Assembly (NCBI GenBank): GCA_036365455.1
Contig: JAWQUS010000007.1
Coordinates: 23,886,001 to 23,950,000 of the forward strand
Length of the DNA: 64,000 nt
Source of the DNA: Macrosoma leucophasiata
Taxonomy: Eukaryota; Arthropoda; Insecta; Lepidoptera; Hedylidae
Direction: 5' to 3'
Below, piece after piece: positions 33,111-45,031 of this stretch; position 1 is the stretch's first letter, and each line of letters opens with the position of its first letter. The position numbers were made by a program, and so were the translations under genes. The notes under the pieces are model-generated. The model was not told where the DNA came from. It searched no databases and saw nothing but the letters and a program-made list of their open reading frames with translations.

Positions 33111-36020
33111 CTGCCCATCCTGCGTTATTATATTTACTGGAATGGTTTGACCATTGTTCGATTGAACAGCTGCACTTGTGAAGAAGTATTGGCTGCACTA
33201 GCGGCAGAATTCTCTTTGACGAGTGGGCGGTGAGGTCATACCGTCCCGACGCCGCACTATAGGTACTACTGCATGGTTAAAATAAGGAAAAGTGCACACC
33301 ACCGGAGATATAAATTACTGTTCTGTGGTGATGACCTTTAATCACAATCGTAAGATTACGAAATAGTGTAAGGTGAGACGTTGTTGCGTTGATGATATCC
33401 AATATTCGCCTAATATTACGCAACTTGTTACGAAGTAATCTGTGGTTCCCTACGCTTCCGTGATTCTCATTGCGGTTTGACCCTTTACCCAATAGGCTCA
33501 GATTCCCTTCAGTAAATTAGCGTAATCTTTTCGATTACCTATGCAAATAAGAAAGCTATTATTGTGAATGATTTAGATTATGATTTGTAAGAGATTGCAA
33601 TGTAAAAACAATAGCCGCTGCAGCTCTTTGAGTGGGTGAGAGCACCTTTTTTTTTGTGCAGTTTGCGCTCTCTGGATCCGTCTCTGTGGACTGGGTGGCC
33701 AGCCAATATCTATTTACTTATTTTTAAAATGTGTATGTTTGTCTGTTTATCTATCTGTATATTCCGCTTTCAAAATTTAAATGAAGATAGGTTGTTCTAG
33801 ATCAGGTAAAAGAGGGAGGTTTTTTTTTTTTAAAAACAGCCTCGATTGGTTTTAAATAAGGAATCAAAATTTGTGTTCATCTTTATTACGAATTCTACGC
33901 GGATGCAGTCGTGGTCGTGGGAAATGCTAGTGATGATTTATTTAAAATACATCACTAGTACCTACCTATTATATTTGCATTTCCTGATAAATGATAAATC
34001 ATTATGGCCAGCCCTTATCTTAAAGGAAGGACTGGCGTACAACATTAGGGATCTCAGATTTATCAGTAAAAACAATATAAGCCGTAGCAGCACTTGGGTT
34101 TTGTGTTGTTAAAAATATTTAAAAATATTATAGGTACAACAAAAACTCGTCATAAATCAGAAAATTGATCTAATATTTTGATATACCTTTTGTAATAATG
34201 TTTCATTATCACAATTGGGACGAATGTTAACGACTCCTCTTAAGACTGCATTAAAAGAGAGAAGGGTTTCAATACTGTAGCCTAACCAGAGATTTTAGAT
34301 GCTACATCTCTCTGGCGCGGCGTAGTCGGTTAAATACAGCATTTCTCTAAATCTTTAAATCTAAAAAATCTTTTCAAAACAACATTTTTTACAATTTTTA
34401 CATTTTGTCTGCCTGTCTGTTTGGCGGGTCTAATCTCGGGAACGGCTTAACGGATTTCGACGGGACTTTCATTGGCAGATAGCTTATGTAATAAGGAGTA
34501 ACTTAGGCTACTTTTATACTAGCTGCGCCCACGACTTCGTCCGGGTGAACAATCATAAATTCTCACGCAGACGAAGTCGCGGGCACAGCTACTAGGGAAT
34601 AATAATCTCCATCCCTTCATCCTTCATTGTTCGTCAAGAACGGCTAAACTTTGCGAGCCAAGATGCAAATAATTATAGGTCATTGTATCACAAGTGAAGT
34701 AGTTTGCAGTGAGGCAATGGCGAGATGACCGCGCTTGCACGCGAGATGCGCACGCGGTGAAAGTCGAATCCCGCATGCTGCGTGCACACTATACGGCTTG
34801 ACAGGCTTGGCTAATTTTGCTGTGAAGATTCAAAGAAACTTACCTATTTGGAAATTATCGACTTCGGAAAAAACATGTATTTGGATTTGCCGACTATCTT
34901 TCAAGTTGAATAGCAAGTAGCAACAAAATATAAAATACTCCCGCTAACTGTTCGTGGAATTTGTGGTCCCTCAATTTACACGCACGTCGTGAAATTTAGT
35001 ACCCAGACAACTTAGAGTTAAAGCAACTAAAATATACCTATAAGCATATTTTTTTAATTTAAAAAGATTGGTGGTACAGGCTATGTTGTATATCTTTTAA
35101 ATAGGGATCATAAAAATGCCTAAAAATAAGAAAACATAAAGAATAAGACGACAACCGTAAACGATTAGAACAATTTTTTTTTTTTAATGGCGTATAATTC
35201 GCATTGGTGATAAGTGAATGCTACAAAGGTTGAAGACTCTACATTTAAACCTTAAGATCTCTATGCAAAACCGCTGTCGCTCTTAAGGGTTAATATTTTC
35301 ACTAAGAAAACTCTAGTAAATTTATATATAAACCTACCTAATGTCGACAGTCAGAAGCGTCTTAAATTGGCATGTTAAAAAAAGTACAAAAGAGATATAA
35401 AGCCTATCAGGATATCTACATCCCACGGTAGTGGATATCCTGATAGGATGGTGAATATGACCCAAAGCAAAAGCAGAGAATATGTAATAATAGGTACTAT
35501 GTACAGAATGGACACTTCGACGTCCCGCCCGATTTCCCCGCCTCACCCAATCTCCTCCCCTCTTATGGGCGACGGTTGGTATTTTCTACATGCTACGCAC
35601 ACAGGTGCACGTGTAAATACACGTCACTGATTGATGTCTGTGTAATAGAGACCAAATCAAGCGTTTGTATGAGATTTTGGCGGTGTCGCGAAAGTGAAAA
35701 TCGGCGGTCCATATGTCACACAAACACAGCTGCCTTGAACTGCTAATCGCTGGGCGAAAGCCGGTTCACGGTCGACATCCTTAGTAATAAGTATTCGCAT
35801 AATATTAGCAACAGTAAAAATAATACCGGAGAAGCGGTCAATTAACTGCCTCATACGTGAGCCGTGTTTAACAGAGTGCGGAAACAACGTAAAAATAGCT
35901 GATGATTGAGTTGGGAATTTTATGCAAGAATCGTAACAGCTCTTACAAGAATCTACTGGTTTTGTAGGAGGGGACCGCTAAGTATTTCTTTTCAGGGAAG
36001 TTGTTCTGAACTAGAGATGG
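33111..36020. other. No gene seen; sparse repeats
   Basis: No supported exon on either strand. A repeat with ACTAGCTGCGCCCACGACTT occurs near 34520, with an inverse GAAGTCGCGGGCACAGCTACT near 34570. A hairpin lies at 35403-35447. The rest appears unique and AT-rich. Confidence 0.4.
35403..35447. other. 14 bp perfect hairpin
   Basis: CCTATCAGGATATC (35403-35416) and its inverse (35434-35447), with a 17-base loop that can extend the stem by two or three more pairs. No gene nearby. Confidence 0.6.
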
Positions 36021-36024
36021 CCCC

Positions 36025-36165
36025 GTATCAACTATAACAGAAACATGACACCTTAGGTTTCAGGGGTGGCATCGCATCTATATTTTTATGTAGATGTCTA
36101 AAGGCTGCAGTCATCATATAGGTAACATCAATGTGAGCTGCACCCTTGTTTGCCTTTTGTAAAGA
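36025..36165 (+). repeat. Family A element, degenerate
   Basis: Recognised from ACACCTTAGGTTTCAGGGGTGG, GGCTGCAGTCATC and ATCAATGTGAGCTGCA. An old copy. Confidence 0.5.
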
Positions 36166-36339
36166 ATACATTAAAAAAATGATCTAGCCGGTAGATGGGT
36201 GAATAAATGGGAAGGCATCGTTCCAGACGTTCTTTGCTGAACCAAAACTCCAGAAGAAAGGTAAACAAAACGACGGGTCATTAGCGCCCTCATCAAGTGA
36301 GTTCTTGCGAAATTCACATTAGTGTGTAGCAAAAATTTG

Positions 36340-36560
36340 TATGTATGGCCCCGTAATAACTATCACAGAGTCTCACAGAGACATCACCACTTAGGTTTCA
36401 GTGGTGGCAACGCATCTGCATTTTGACTTCTGATTTGTGTAGACGTTTATAACTGTAGTCATGACTTAACATCCATGTAAATTTATGTAGCGAATTTATG
36501 TTAAAAAAGTGACAAATAAGCATGCAGCTTTGTGATCATGCTTGCCACCTTCAAAGAAAA
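36340..36560 (+). repeat. Family A element, degenerate
   Basis: Contains GGCCCCGTAATAACTATCAC, CACTTAGGTTTCAGTGGTGG and TAACATCCATG. The tail side is disrupted by an opposed fragment near 36510-36540. Confidence 0.5.
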
Positions 36561-37340
36561 AAAAACATCAGTTTACCACTTTGAAAAGTACTCTATTGAA
36601 ATGAATAAAACTATTTGTCATAATATTGTTACGCATAGTAGCTTAAAATAAAAAAAAACATAAATACAAAAACCATAACCATCAGAACTAACGACAAATA
36701 GCTTAGGTAGCAGAAGTCATAATAATAAATAAGCATCATTATAAAATACATAAAAAGTTGTACGGTCGGCAAAAAAAACCTAACGCCGCATCATTCGACA
36801 TAACCTGGCAAATTCACGATCCGGCTCTCCATATTTGAAAAACTGAAATTATGAGTAACAACAAATATGACAAATAATTAATAGACCAAAGAATAATATG
36901 AATAATAAAATTATTCCAATAGCTTATTAGGACAAAATATGTAGTAGTGGGCCAAAATATTACTATGCGATAGTACCTATTATTAAGCAAAAAAATAATA
37001 GTCTAAAAAAATGAGGCAAATGAAAAGGATCCCGAAAAGATAAAGGATAAGGGTGTGAAGATATTTTTTAATTTTATTTATTGTTTTATACCGATTTTTC
37101 AGTTTAGGCAACTTTGTTTCAACCTATAGCCTAAAAACCATTTTAAATTCGCAAACCATCAATTGTCCAACTTTAATTGCCCAATAAAATATGCAATTGC
37201 AAAACAAACTCTTTGTGTTCGTTTTACTGTTTCGTAATTATCCATTACTTTGTATTTTTAAGAACGTTGGCCATTGTGAGAACTGAAAGCATCAAGAGTT
37301 TGTGACATAAGAATTGGGTCAAAGTTAATTACTGGTAATC
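36560..37340. other. No gene seen
   Basis: Strongly AT-rich, without recognised repeats or exons. Confidence 0.4.
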
Positions 37341-37417
37341 TGCAAGATTGGCACATTGGCATAACTACATCAGTGGCTACCAAACGGCAAGAAGTTATTC
37401 TATCTATTCTATAGGTG

Positions 37418-37560
37418 ATGATGTATCTTCACGTCAGGTCCCTAACGGGGTAGGCAGAGAGTGTAGAGCGCCAGACATCCCGGTTCTGACAAACCTCTCG
37501 TGCCTCGTCTACCTTCATCATTCTCTTCATACATGCACGCCGATTCCTAAGACTTTTGAC
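37418..37560 (+). repeat. Family C repeat
   Basis: Contains TATCTTCACGTCAGGTCCCT, GGGGTAGGCAGAGAGTGTAG and GCGCCAGACATCCCGGTTC, almost identical to 58590-58688 and to the inverse of 14724-14940. Confidence 0.7.
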
Positions 37561-37899
37561 TATTCTATAGGTACTTATTATAAAAGCAAGTTCTCCGCTA
37601 CGTCTGTCTGTTCGCGATAAACTTAACGGCTACTGCACGGATTTTCATGTGGTTTTTTACCAATAGATGAAGTGATTCTTGAGGAAGGTTTGGGTGTATA
37701 ATTTGTCAAAGATTTGTGTAAATTGGTTCAAATATAGGAATGATGAGATAAATGATGGAGGTATCGAAAAAAATCAAGCCGTGTAGGAGCTTTCGTAGTA
37801 GACGTTGCCGAAACCTTTTGAGATATAACAAAACATTGTATGGTGAAATATTTTCTCTTTGGTAGATCTACAAAATAGTTCGTAATAACATATACTCGG

Positions 37900-37995
37900 A
37901 AATTAAAAAAAACGGAAAGACAATTTTGACTTCGGGCAGGAATCGAACCTGCGACCTCAGGATAACTAGTCCAGACTAGGTTTATACCTACTGTG
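37900..37995 (-). repeat. tRNA-like repeat (family E), partial
   Basis: On the minus strand the T-arm box GGTTCGATTCC-like sequence (from GGAATCGAACCTG) and an upstream GACTAG-TTATCCTGAGGTCG stretch are seen, flanked by the CAATTTTGACTTC sequence shared by the other family E copies. Not a functional tRNA: no proper acceptor stem on the 5' side. Confidence 0.5.
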
Positions 37996-38149
37996 GGACT
38001 GTGAGTGTCAGCGTATTTTATTTATTTATTTACATACAAAAGATTTCAACGATTCCGTAATAAAAAATGCCAAAAAGATTTTTATTCTTTGAGGTTTTCA
38101 GCGATGAGTTCTGAATTCCATAAAGAATAATAATCTTTTTGGCATTTAT

Positions 38150-38375
38150 TTGTTTCCCGCAATAACACATGTCATGCGAGTGAATTTAGAAATTTTAAAG
38201 AATGGAAAGAAAAGTTTGACTGTGTACAGGGTTCGAACCTGTGACCTCGCGATAACCAGTTCAACCACTTTAATACCACTAACAGTGGGCTTAGGTAGAT
38301 TAGTGGTAAAGCGACTGGACTTATCCTGAGGTAGCAGGTTCGATTCGTATCCAAAGTCAAATCTTTCTTTCCAAG
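38150..38375. repeat. tRNA-like repeat (family E), two opposed modules
   Basis: A minus-strand module (GGGTTCGAACCTGTGACC) and a plus-strand module (AGTGGTAAAGCGACTGGAC then GCAGGTTCGATTCG) stand back to back, bordered on both sides by AAAGAAAAGTTTGACT and its inverse. Related to the arrays at 42240, 58750 and 60668. Confidence 0.55.
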
Positions 38376-38547
38376 AAAAAAAAAAGGTCTAAGTAGTGGT
38401 TGTAGTACATTGAATTTATGTATGAGATTGTATTAGTATATAAACAGAATAACAAGTCGTAGCTCGATTACCTAATTTTGTTACCAAAAGGAAAAAAAAT
38501 GCCGTTTACCCAATCAAAGGTAATCACTATAACTAATCCGACAATTT

Positions 38548-38834
38548 ACTGGTGGTAGAGTTCCAGTGACGGAGCTCGCGGGCGTAGGCACCACCGCATT
38601 ACCTAATATACTTGCCGCTAAATGGTAGTGTTCAGCACTATCGTGTTCCGGTTAGGTGGTAATGTACGGCCCTGTAATTTCAGGCACAGAGGCATATCAC
38701 CTAATGCCTCAGAAGTGGCAGCGCATCTGCATTTTGAACTCTGGTCATTGTGTGGGTGTCTATAGGCTGCAGTCATAACTTAAGATCAATGTGAACTGCA
38801 TGCTTGTTTGCCACTTTTATTACATAAAAAAAAA
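38548..38834 (+). repeat. Family A short interspersed element
   Basis: A near full-length copy, from ACTGGTGGTAGAG to CCACTTTTATTACATAAAA. Confidence 0.8.
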
Positions 38835-38997
38835 AAAAATCGATTAATTGGCGAATAATAGGATAAAATAAGTAAGCTTTGAAGACTAGCTTTAAAAGCA
38901 AGGTGCCGTGTGAATACTCACGTATTACAATATCTGTAGAACATAGAAGGAAAGTAGGGCCGTCTGACCGCCATTGATCGTTTGATTCACTGCACTA

Positions 38998-39270
38998 ATA
39001 AAAACCGGTCAAGTGCGTGTCGGGCCACGGGCAGTGTAGGGTTCCCTAGTTACCGAGTAAAGATGTAAAGAAAAAAATATTCGCGCGTTTCAAGTAGAGG
39101 AGGTTACCTTAAATATTTTTTTTCATTCTACAACTTTTTCGGCGTGATTAAGGTGTATACTTGTGACAAATTTCAAGTTTCTAGTACCAATAGTTTTTGC
39201 GAAAAACCGCGAACGGACAGACAGACAGACAGACATGGCGAAACTATAAGGGTTCCTTGTTTACTATGGA
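38998..39270 (+). repeat. Dispersed repeat (CCGGTCAAGTGCG)
   Basis: Starts AAAACCGGTCAAGTGCGTGT and ends TTTACTATGGAACCCTAAG, with a GACA run (39216-39235). A related end piece is at about 41585-41665 (ATAAGGGTTCCATTTTTTGC). Resembles a repeat common in moth genomes; class not determined. Confidence 0.55.
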
Positions 39271-39321
39271 ACCCTAAGAAGTACTATTACACGTGCTTCT
39301 AATCAAAATACTTGCATCTTT

Positions 39322-39615
39322 TTTTAAGGAATGTAGGTGGCAAACAATCTTGCTGTTCACATTGATGTTAAGTGATGACTACAGACTATAGACACCCACA
39401 TAAAGACTAGAGGTCAATATGCAGATGGGTTGCTACCCCTGAGACCTTAGTATCGTCTCTGTGATCGTTATTACGGGGCCATACATTACCATCTAACCGG
39501 CACACGATAGTGCTGAACACTACTATTTGGCGGCAGATAGATTAGGTAATGCGGTGATGCCTACGCCCTCGATCTCTTGGAAACACGGAAACAACGGAAC
39601 TCTACCACGAGTAAT
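39322..39615 (-). repeat. Family A element, diverged full length
   Basis: From TTTTTTTAAGGAATG to ACTCTACCACGAG, with many substitutions. Confidence 0.65.
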
Positions 39616-39625
39616 AATTAACCCC

Positions 39626-39762
39626 CTTATTCATAAACGTACATTAGATACGTTTTAGCTATAAAATGCTTTGTCTTTGTCAGTTGCATTGTCAAATGTG
39701 CAGAATAGAAAAAGACAAAGGAGAGATAAGCAACACTTTAGCTAATATACGTTTATGAATCT
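39626..39762. mobile_element. MITE, TTCATAAACGT ends
   Basis: Left ATTCATAAACGTACATTAGA, right the inverse TAGCTAATATACGTTTATGAAT. The body is a partial foldback with TTGTCTTTGTC / AAGACAAAGG. About 137 bp, non-coding. Confidence 0.6.
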
Positions 39763-39778
39763 TTTAGATGTGTGATAT

Positions 39779-39826
39779 GTGATCTTTTAGATTACTAACC
39801 CCCTTCGGGTTAATCTAAAAGATCAC
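39779..39826. other. Hairpin, ~20 bp stem
   Basis: GTGATCTTTTAGATTA...AACCC and GGGTTAATCTAAAAGATCAC are inverse apart from two unpaired bases, with the loop CCTTC. Resembles a stemloop terminator in shape, but no transcript is known here. Confidence 0.6.
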
Positions 39827-39844
39827 ATTAAGGTCACATTTTGA

Positions 39845-40030
39845 GGACCCAGTTAGTCCAGCGGTGTGAGATGACCGTTTGATTCGAAGAGTCGTGGGTT
39901 CGATCCCCTCACCGGTTCAAATATTTGTATGGCCTACAGATATTTGTTTCGGGTCTGGGTGTTTGTATAAGTGTACAACGGCACCCACGACACAAATTTA
40001 TACCTACTGTAGCGTATTTAATTTATTCTA
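39845..40030 (+). mobile_element. tRNA-derived SINE (family G), copy 1
   Basis: The head has a box A-like TTAGTCCAGCGG and box B GGTTCGATCCC at tRNA-like spacing, followed by the body ATATTTGTATGGCCTACAGA...GGTCTGGGTGTTTG shared with 40969-41185. Lepidopteran tRNA-derived SINEs have this plan. Confidence 0.75.
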
Positions 40031-40035
40031 TTTAT

Positions 40036-40290
40036 AACTAGCTGACCCGGCAAACTTCGTATTGCCTCAGAATGAAATAACGTGTCAAAGGTTTGATAGA
40101 TATGGACTATTTGTATGGGAAAAAAAAAATAGTGGTTTTTACTATTTCCCTTCAATTTCTTCATATTTTCTTTTAAACCTTCCCTGGGCTTCCAGAATTA
40201 ATTCAAAACCAAAATTAGTCAAATCGGTTTAGCCGTTCTCGAGTTTTAACGAGACTAACGAACAGCAATTGATTTTAATACATATAGATA
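40036..40290 (-). mobile_element. Family F repeat with Helitron-compatible ends
   Basis: Read on the plus strand it starts CTAGCTGACCCGGCAAACTT and runs to CAGCAATTGATTTTAATAC. The minus strand therefore starts TCAATTGCTG and ends CTAG before T. Confidence 0.6.
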
Positions 40291-40528
40291 GATGCCAAAA
40301 AACCTTGATGACGCCAGAAAATATTCGATTAACCCTTTTGCAGTGCCGACTATAGGCTCCAATTGTAAAACAAAGTTATCTTTGAAATTGGACTCAAGTG
40401 TACATAATTTCATTAGATCGATGAAGTAATTTCCGAAGTTTATTGCGGACCAACATCGTGACACGGGTTTTTTACATAAATAAAACAGCGAACGCGTATC
40501 GGAAGGCTGTATTAGGATGCTGATCATG

Positions 40529-40785
40529 TTTTTTTTTTAATTTCGTGTAAATGGCTAACAAGCATGCAGTTCACATTAATGGTAAGTTAATATTGTAGCA
40601 TACAAACATCGATTGAAATCAGAGATTACTGATGATACTTAATGAGTTGTCACTCATGAGGCCTTTTTTTTTTTGGCTCTATGCCGTAGTCCTAGATTTA
40701 TCGGCAAGTAAATAAGGTAAATGGGGCCTACGTTTAAGCTGCGTCACCGTAGCTCGTAGCGTTGTAGCTCTACCACCAGCAAATT
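40529..40785 (-). repeat. Family A element, diverged
   Basis: From the T run through AAGCATGCAGTTCACATTAA to GTAGCTCTACCACCAG. The GGCCT-GTTATG block is replaced by a T run, and the GAGCTC block is rearranged. Confidence 0.6.
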
Positions 40786-40968
40786 GTCTACGATTATCTT
40801 TACTGATCGTAGCTCCAACTGCGGTGGTTTTTTACGTGTTAGAGTTCCGTGCAGGAGTTTGAGGTCGTAAACACTATGAAACTAAAGTGGCAACCAAGCG
40901 CGCATTTCACATGGATGTTAAGTTAATGCTGTTTTTATGTTATCTTAAATAGTGTACCATGGGTTCGA

Positions 40969-41185
40969 CGACCCGGTTAGTCCAGCGGAGTGAGACTACC
41001 ATTTGATTCGAAGAGTCGCGGGTTCGATCCCCGCACCGGGACAAATATTTGTATGGCCTACAGATATTTGTTTCGGGTCTGGGTGTTTGTGTATGTGTTG
41101 AGTGTGTACAACGGCACCAACGACACAGGTTAAAGGATACACAGGTTAAACCTACTGAAGGATATGAGTGTAAGTGTATTTTTTA
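40969..41185 (+). mobile_element. tRNA-derived SINE (family G), copy 2
   Basis: Head GACCCGGTTAGTCCAGCGGA, box B GGGTTCGATCCCCGCAC, then the same body as at 39845. The head can still pair CCCGG...CCGGG as a tRNA acceptor. Confidence 0.75.
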
Positions 41186-41949
41186 TGGGTTTTCCTGGAA
41201 TATACATAATAAAATGTAAACTGATTTAGATTTTTTTCAAAATTTTAGGCAATCTGGTTTCGCAAATATACACAAGGGGACGATGGAAAGAATAGTCAAT
41301 GTCCGTCTATTATCTCGAATATTTCAAAACTATTAACGTTAAATTAATAAAAAAAATGTCTTTGAGATCCATACAATGAGGCCTGTATCACAAAATATGT
41401 TACACAATGTAGTTTGGAAAGGTAAGCCCTATGTTTGATATTATCTCACAATATATCACACAATGCAGTTCGAAAAAACGTGGGGCCTATGTCTGAATTT
41501 CACTTAGTTTTGTTAGGTCACTATAATTTAGGTGTGTATCAAGTTTTAACTCCATCAGTCAAGTACTTTCTGAGAAAATCGTCTGTGACAGATGGATATA
41601 CACACAGACAGAGGCACGAGTGAACTTATAAGGGTTCCATTTTTTGCCTTTTGAGCAACGGAAACCTAACATTATAATAAAACCTCAACAACACGGTTAT
41701 TACATATTTTCAACAAGTTTAATATTGTTTACAAGTCGAAATAGCAACTATCGCTATAAGCGGCAGATGTTCGTGAGGTGCGGTCAAATGTTTTCTCCAA
41801 GAGAAAGGTTAAAATGATGTAATGGAGGTATATCGTGGATACTTCAATATTATCTATTAATGGTTATCTTTTAATGGATATCGATATAAAGTAAATATCT
41901 ACCATTACTTTTAATTCTTTACAAATTACAAAGTAATTTTGTAAGTTTA

Positions 41950-42240
41950 ACGTAACGTAATTTCACGCTGGTAATCGCTAAAGGGCGAGGCAGAGATAAA
42001 TGTATGCATTCAAGCATACATGCAAACACCCACGATTCGCTGGTTACATTTTGATCCATGTAACAGGTGGCGAGCTTGTTGACATCTCCGGGCATATTAC
42101 CAAACTCCAAGGTACTGGGAAACTTCCAGAAAATGGAAAAATCCCAATAGAACCGGGAATAATGTATTTTTACACCATTATCTCTGACAGCCCCCGAACC
42201 GGGAATCGAACCAGTGTACTAGTAAAGGCTTGCTACCAAT
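41950..42240 (+). repeat. Dispersed repeat (family C2), copy 1
   Basis: Matches 57488-57775 along about 280 bases: CATGCAAACACCCACGA, ATCTCCGGGCATATTACCAA, GGAAACTTCCAGAAAATGG. The 3' end has CCCGAACCGGGAATCGAACC, a tRNA-like (inverse box B) sequence. Confidence 0.65.
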
Positions 42241-42460
42241 GCGCCACTGTGTAATATTTATTTTGCGCAATAATACTTGCGAGTGAACTTTAGAAATTAA
42301 GGAAAAACGGATAGAAAAATTTGACTTCGGGCTGGAATCGTACCTGCGACCTCAGGATAACCGGTGCAGCCGCCGATATGATAGACTTTGCAGTTAATAA
42401 TTGTTATATTTATTTATCGCAATAACACATGCGAGTGAACTTTAGAAAATAAAGAAAAAA
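42240..42460. repeat. tRNA-like tandem repeat (family E), ~160 bp unit
   Basis: GCGAGTGAACTTTAGAAA occurs at about 42270 and 42431 on either side of a minus-strand tRNA-like module (GACTTCGGGCTGGAATCG...CCTGCGACCTCAGG). This is one and a bit units of the array family seen at 58750-61515. Confidence 0.55.
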
Positions 42461-42976
42461 CAAAAAAAAATGCCTAATTTCCCAAACAACAGGTGATTTT
42501 TGGAAAATTCAGCTAGTTACAAAACTTATTACAGGCCATGACAAACTGTTTGGAAAGAGCGAAGTAAAAACGTGGGGATAAACCCTTTGGGTTTTGGCAT
42601 TTTGCGATCTTTTCCCTATGGGTTGACCTTAACGATTGATAAAAAAAAATAAGAATCTTCTTGTGCCAGTTGATTATCTAAAAGTTACGAGGTCTAAGTA
42701 GGTATATTTGTATTGTCGTCACTGTCATCAGTAAAGTATAATGTAATTAATAATGTATTGGGGAAACTTAAGTAGTTTAAATGTACTATAATTTTATACT
42801 ACATGGATAAAAAATGAATGTTTTTTTTTAATCGATAAGCAATTTTTTATTGAATTTGTATACTTATTCCTATTTTCGATGGAGACGTCTAAGTTATTAG
42901 TTGTTATTTTTATTTATTAAGTAAAGATATTTTATTGAATCCAAAAAAAAGCATCTGCTTCACAAATTAAACTTAC

Positions 42977-43042
42977 CCTTGGTCCAGTGATGGCAGCGAC
43001 CGCATGCACCACCACCAGGAACTGATAAACGCTGCCCCTCAT
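42977..43042 (-). CDS. First coding exon with signal peptide, gene unassigned
   Basis: On the minus strand an ATG at 43042 opens 22 codons, MRGSVYQFLVVVHAVAAITG then PR, followed at once by the donor GTAAGT. The sequence has a basic start, a hydrophobic core and small residues, as in a secretory signal peptide. It ends in phase 0. The FAS1 gene further along the same strand lacks its 5' end, and its first visible exon (21427) also begins in phase 0, so this may be its exon 1 across an intron of about 21.5 kb. No other gene in the window could use it. The upstream DNA (43050-43320) is unique and comparatively GC-rich, like a promoter and 5' UTR. Confidence 0.5.
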
Positions 43043-43671
43043 GCTGCACTCTCAGAGTATAGAGCGGCAGAGTACCATCACACACAACACACCACCGTCC
43101 AGTCACGCCTTCTGGATTCGAAACGCACAATCCTTTGTTCCCAATTAAAAAAAACAAACACTGTCACGTCACTAAAACCGCGCGAAATCTCATACACGAA
43201 TGACAGAATGAAATGGGTGCTAAGTTTTTTTTTACGCGGCAATGGCTTTACGCGGCGACAGTCTCAGCGGTAGTACAAGATGCAGTGAGCGGTTCTTCGT
43301 TTTACCACCCCTACTCCTCCCCTACTCGAAGTTTCGAAAGGATAGAACGAGAATCGTTTTAAAATATGAACCGTAATTGTATGATGTTAATTGAATGTTG
43401 CATAAAAACGATTAGCGGATTTTTGTAACTTGGACCTCAAATGGTATCAATAATTATTCGATACGTTACAGATACATGTGACATACTTTCAAGGTATTGT
43501 AACTTGATCTGAGGAATCAAAAATGTCAATTAAAGATTTCAATTTTATTACAAGAGTGGTTGTTATTAAAAAAGTTATGTATTTCTTGTATTTCACACAC
43601 TTATGGCCGAATGCTTAAAATTTGCTTAATTTTTAGAAACCTTAAATTATAAGCTATGCCTATCGTTCGCA

Positions 43672-43865
43672 CTTTTTTTTTTTATTTATTTATTGTAATG
43701 GAAGTGGTAAACAAGCATGCAGTTCACATTGATGTTAAGTGATGACTGCAGCCTATAGACACCCACACAAAGACCAAGGTCAAAATGCAGATGCGTTACC
43801 ACTCCTGAGGCCTAAGGTCTTATGCCTCTGTGCCGGAAATTACAAGGCCATACATTACCACTAGC
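43672..43865 (-). repeat. Family A element, truncated
   Basis: Well-preserved tail half, from the T run to GGAAATTACAAGGCCATACATTACCAC, then cut. Confidence 0.75.
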
Positions 43866-44663
43866 ACTTATATTAAACAGGCAAACGACTTTTAAGTCCC
43901 ACTTAGATTTAAGTTCCGTTACAGTTACAGAAATGACAACATAAATAAAACATGTTAGTACATAGATCTATGGTACATAGAGGTACCTGTATATACATAT
44001 AGGTACCTACAGTAAGTATGTACAGTGGTCTACTTAAAATTAGAACAACCTTACATACCATCATTCTTTAAAACCATCATAGCTTAGAGTTAACTAGTCT
44101 CATGACATCTCCTTTTCAAAGACATACTGGATACACCAGTGGCGTAGCTAAAATGGATGGCACTCGGGGCGGATGAGCAAAAAAAAATTTAGCATTTTTC
44201 TGACATAGATGGTCACCTGGGAGGGTGTCACCCCCAAATGGGTGGCACCCGGTGTGACCCGGTGTGACCCCGCAATAACAGCAGCCCTAAAATTTCATAA
44301 CTGCCAAATAGTACGAGTAGATACCTAAGATCACCGCGAAAAACCCCCTTTCGGCAAAACACAATTTTGCAAGCGACATGAAATCTTATGGTAAAATCAT
44401 TAATCATGCGGAATATCAGAGGTTTTGAAACGGCCACGCAGTAAACAATGGTGTATTGGGCCATGTTAAGAATGGGGTATATCTCACAGTTAATTGGGGT
44501 GTAACAATCGTTTAGCGTCTAAAGCGTTGGGTTTTGTAAGCGCTATCTGCATACTGGAATCTGCAACTTTTTTTTTGCGATTGTTGGTAGTGTAACGACT
44601 GTGTTGGGTTGATGCCGTGAATGGCTGTGATGGAAAAACTTTAAGCAAATATTTTTTATATGT

Positions 44664-44905
44664 AACTAGCTGACCCAGCAAACTAAGGATTGCCTCAGAA
44701 TTAAATAATGTGTCAAAGGTTTGATATATACGGACTATTTGTATGGGAAAATGAAATTGTATTTTTACCTCTTCAATTTCTTCATATTTTTTTACCTTTT
44801 AAACCTTCCCTGGACTGCCAAAAATCATTAAAAATCAAAATTTACCAAATCGGACCAGCTGTTCTCGAGTTTTAGCGAGACTAACGAACAGCAATTGATT
44901 TTTAG
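44664..44905 (-). mobile_element. Family F repeat with Helitron-compatible ends
   Basis: Plus strand CTAGCTGACCCAGCAAACTA...CAGCAATTGATTTTTAG. Diverged at the CTAG end. Confidence 0.55.
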
Positions 44906-45031
44906 GCGACAAACATGCACGCAGTTCACTTATTATTATGATTATCAGCGTCGTTAAAATCAACCGCGATGATTTGCTGTGTCGATGTGGTTTCAGAAAC
45001 ATGAAATAGTTTCTGCAAATTTTTATTTTGT

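Noticed and set aside
37926..38360. Functional tRNA genes suggested by GGTTCGA-type boxes
   Set aside because: No complete cloverleaf; the same sequences recur in family E repeats, so they are tRNA-derived modules.
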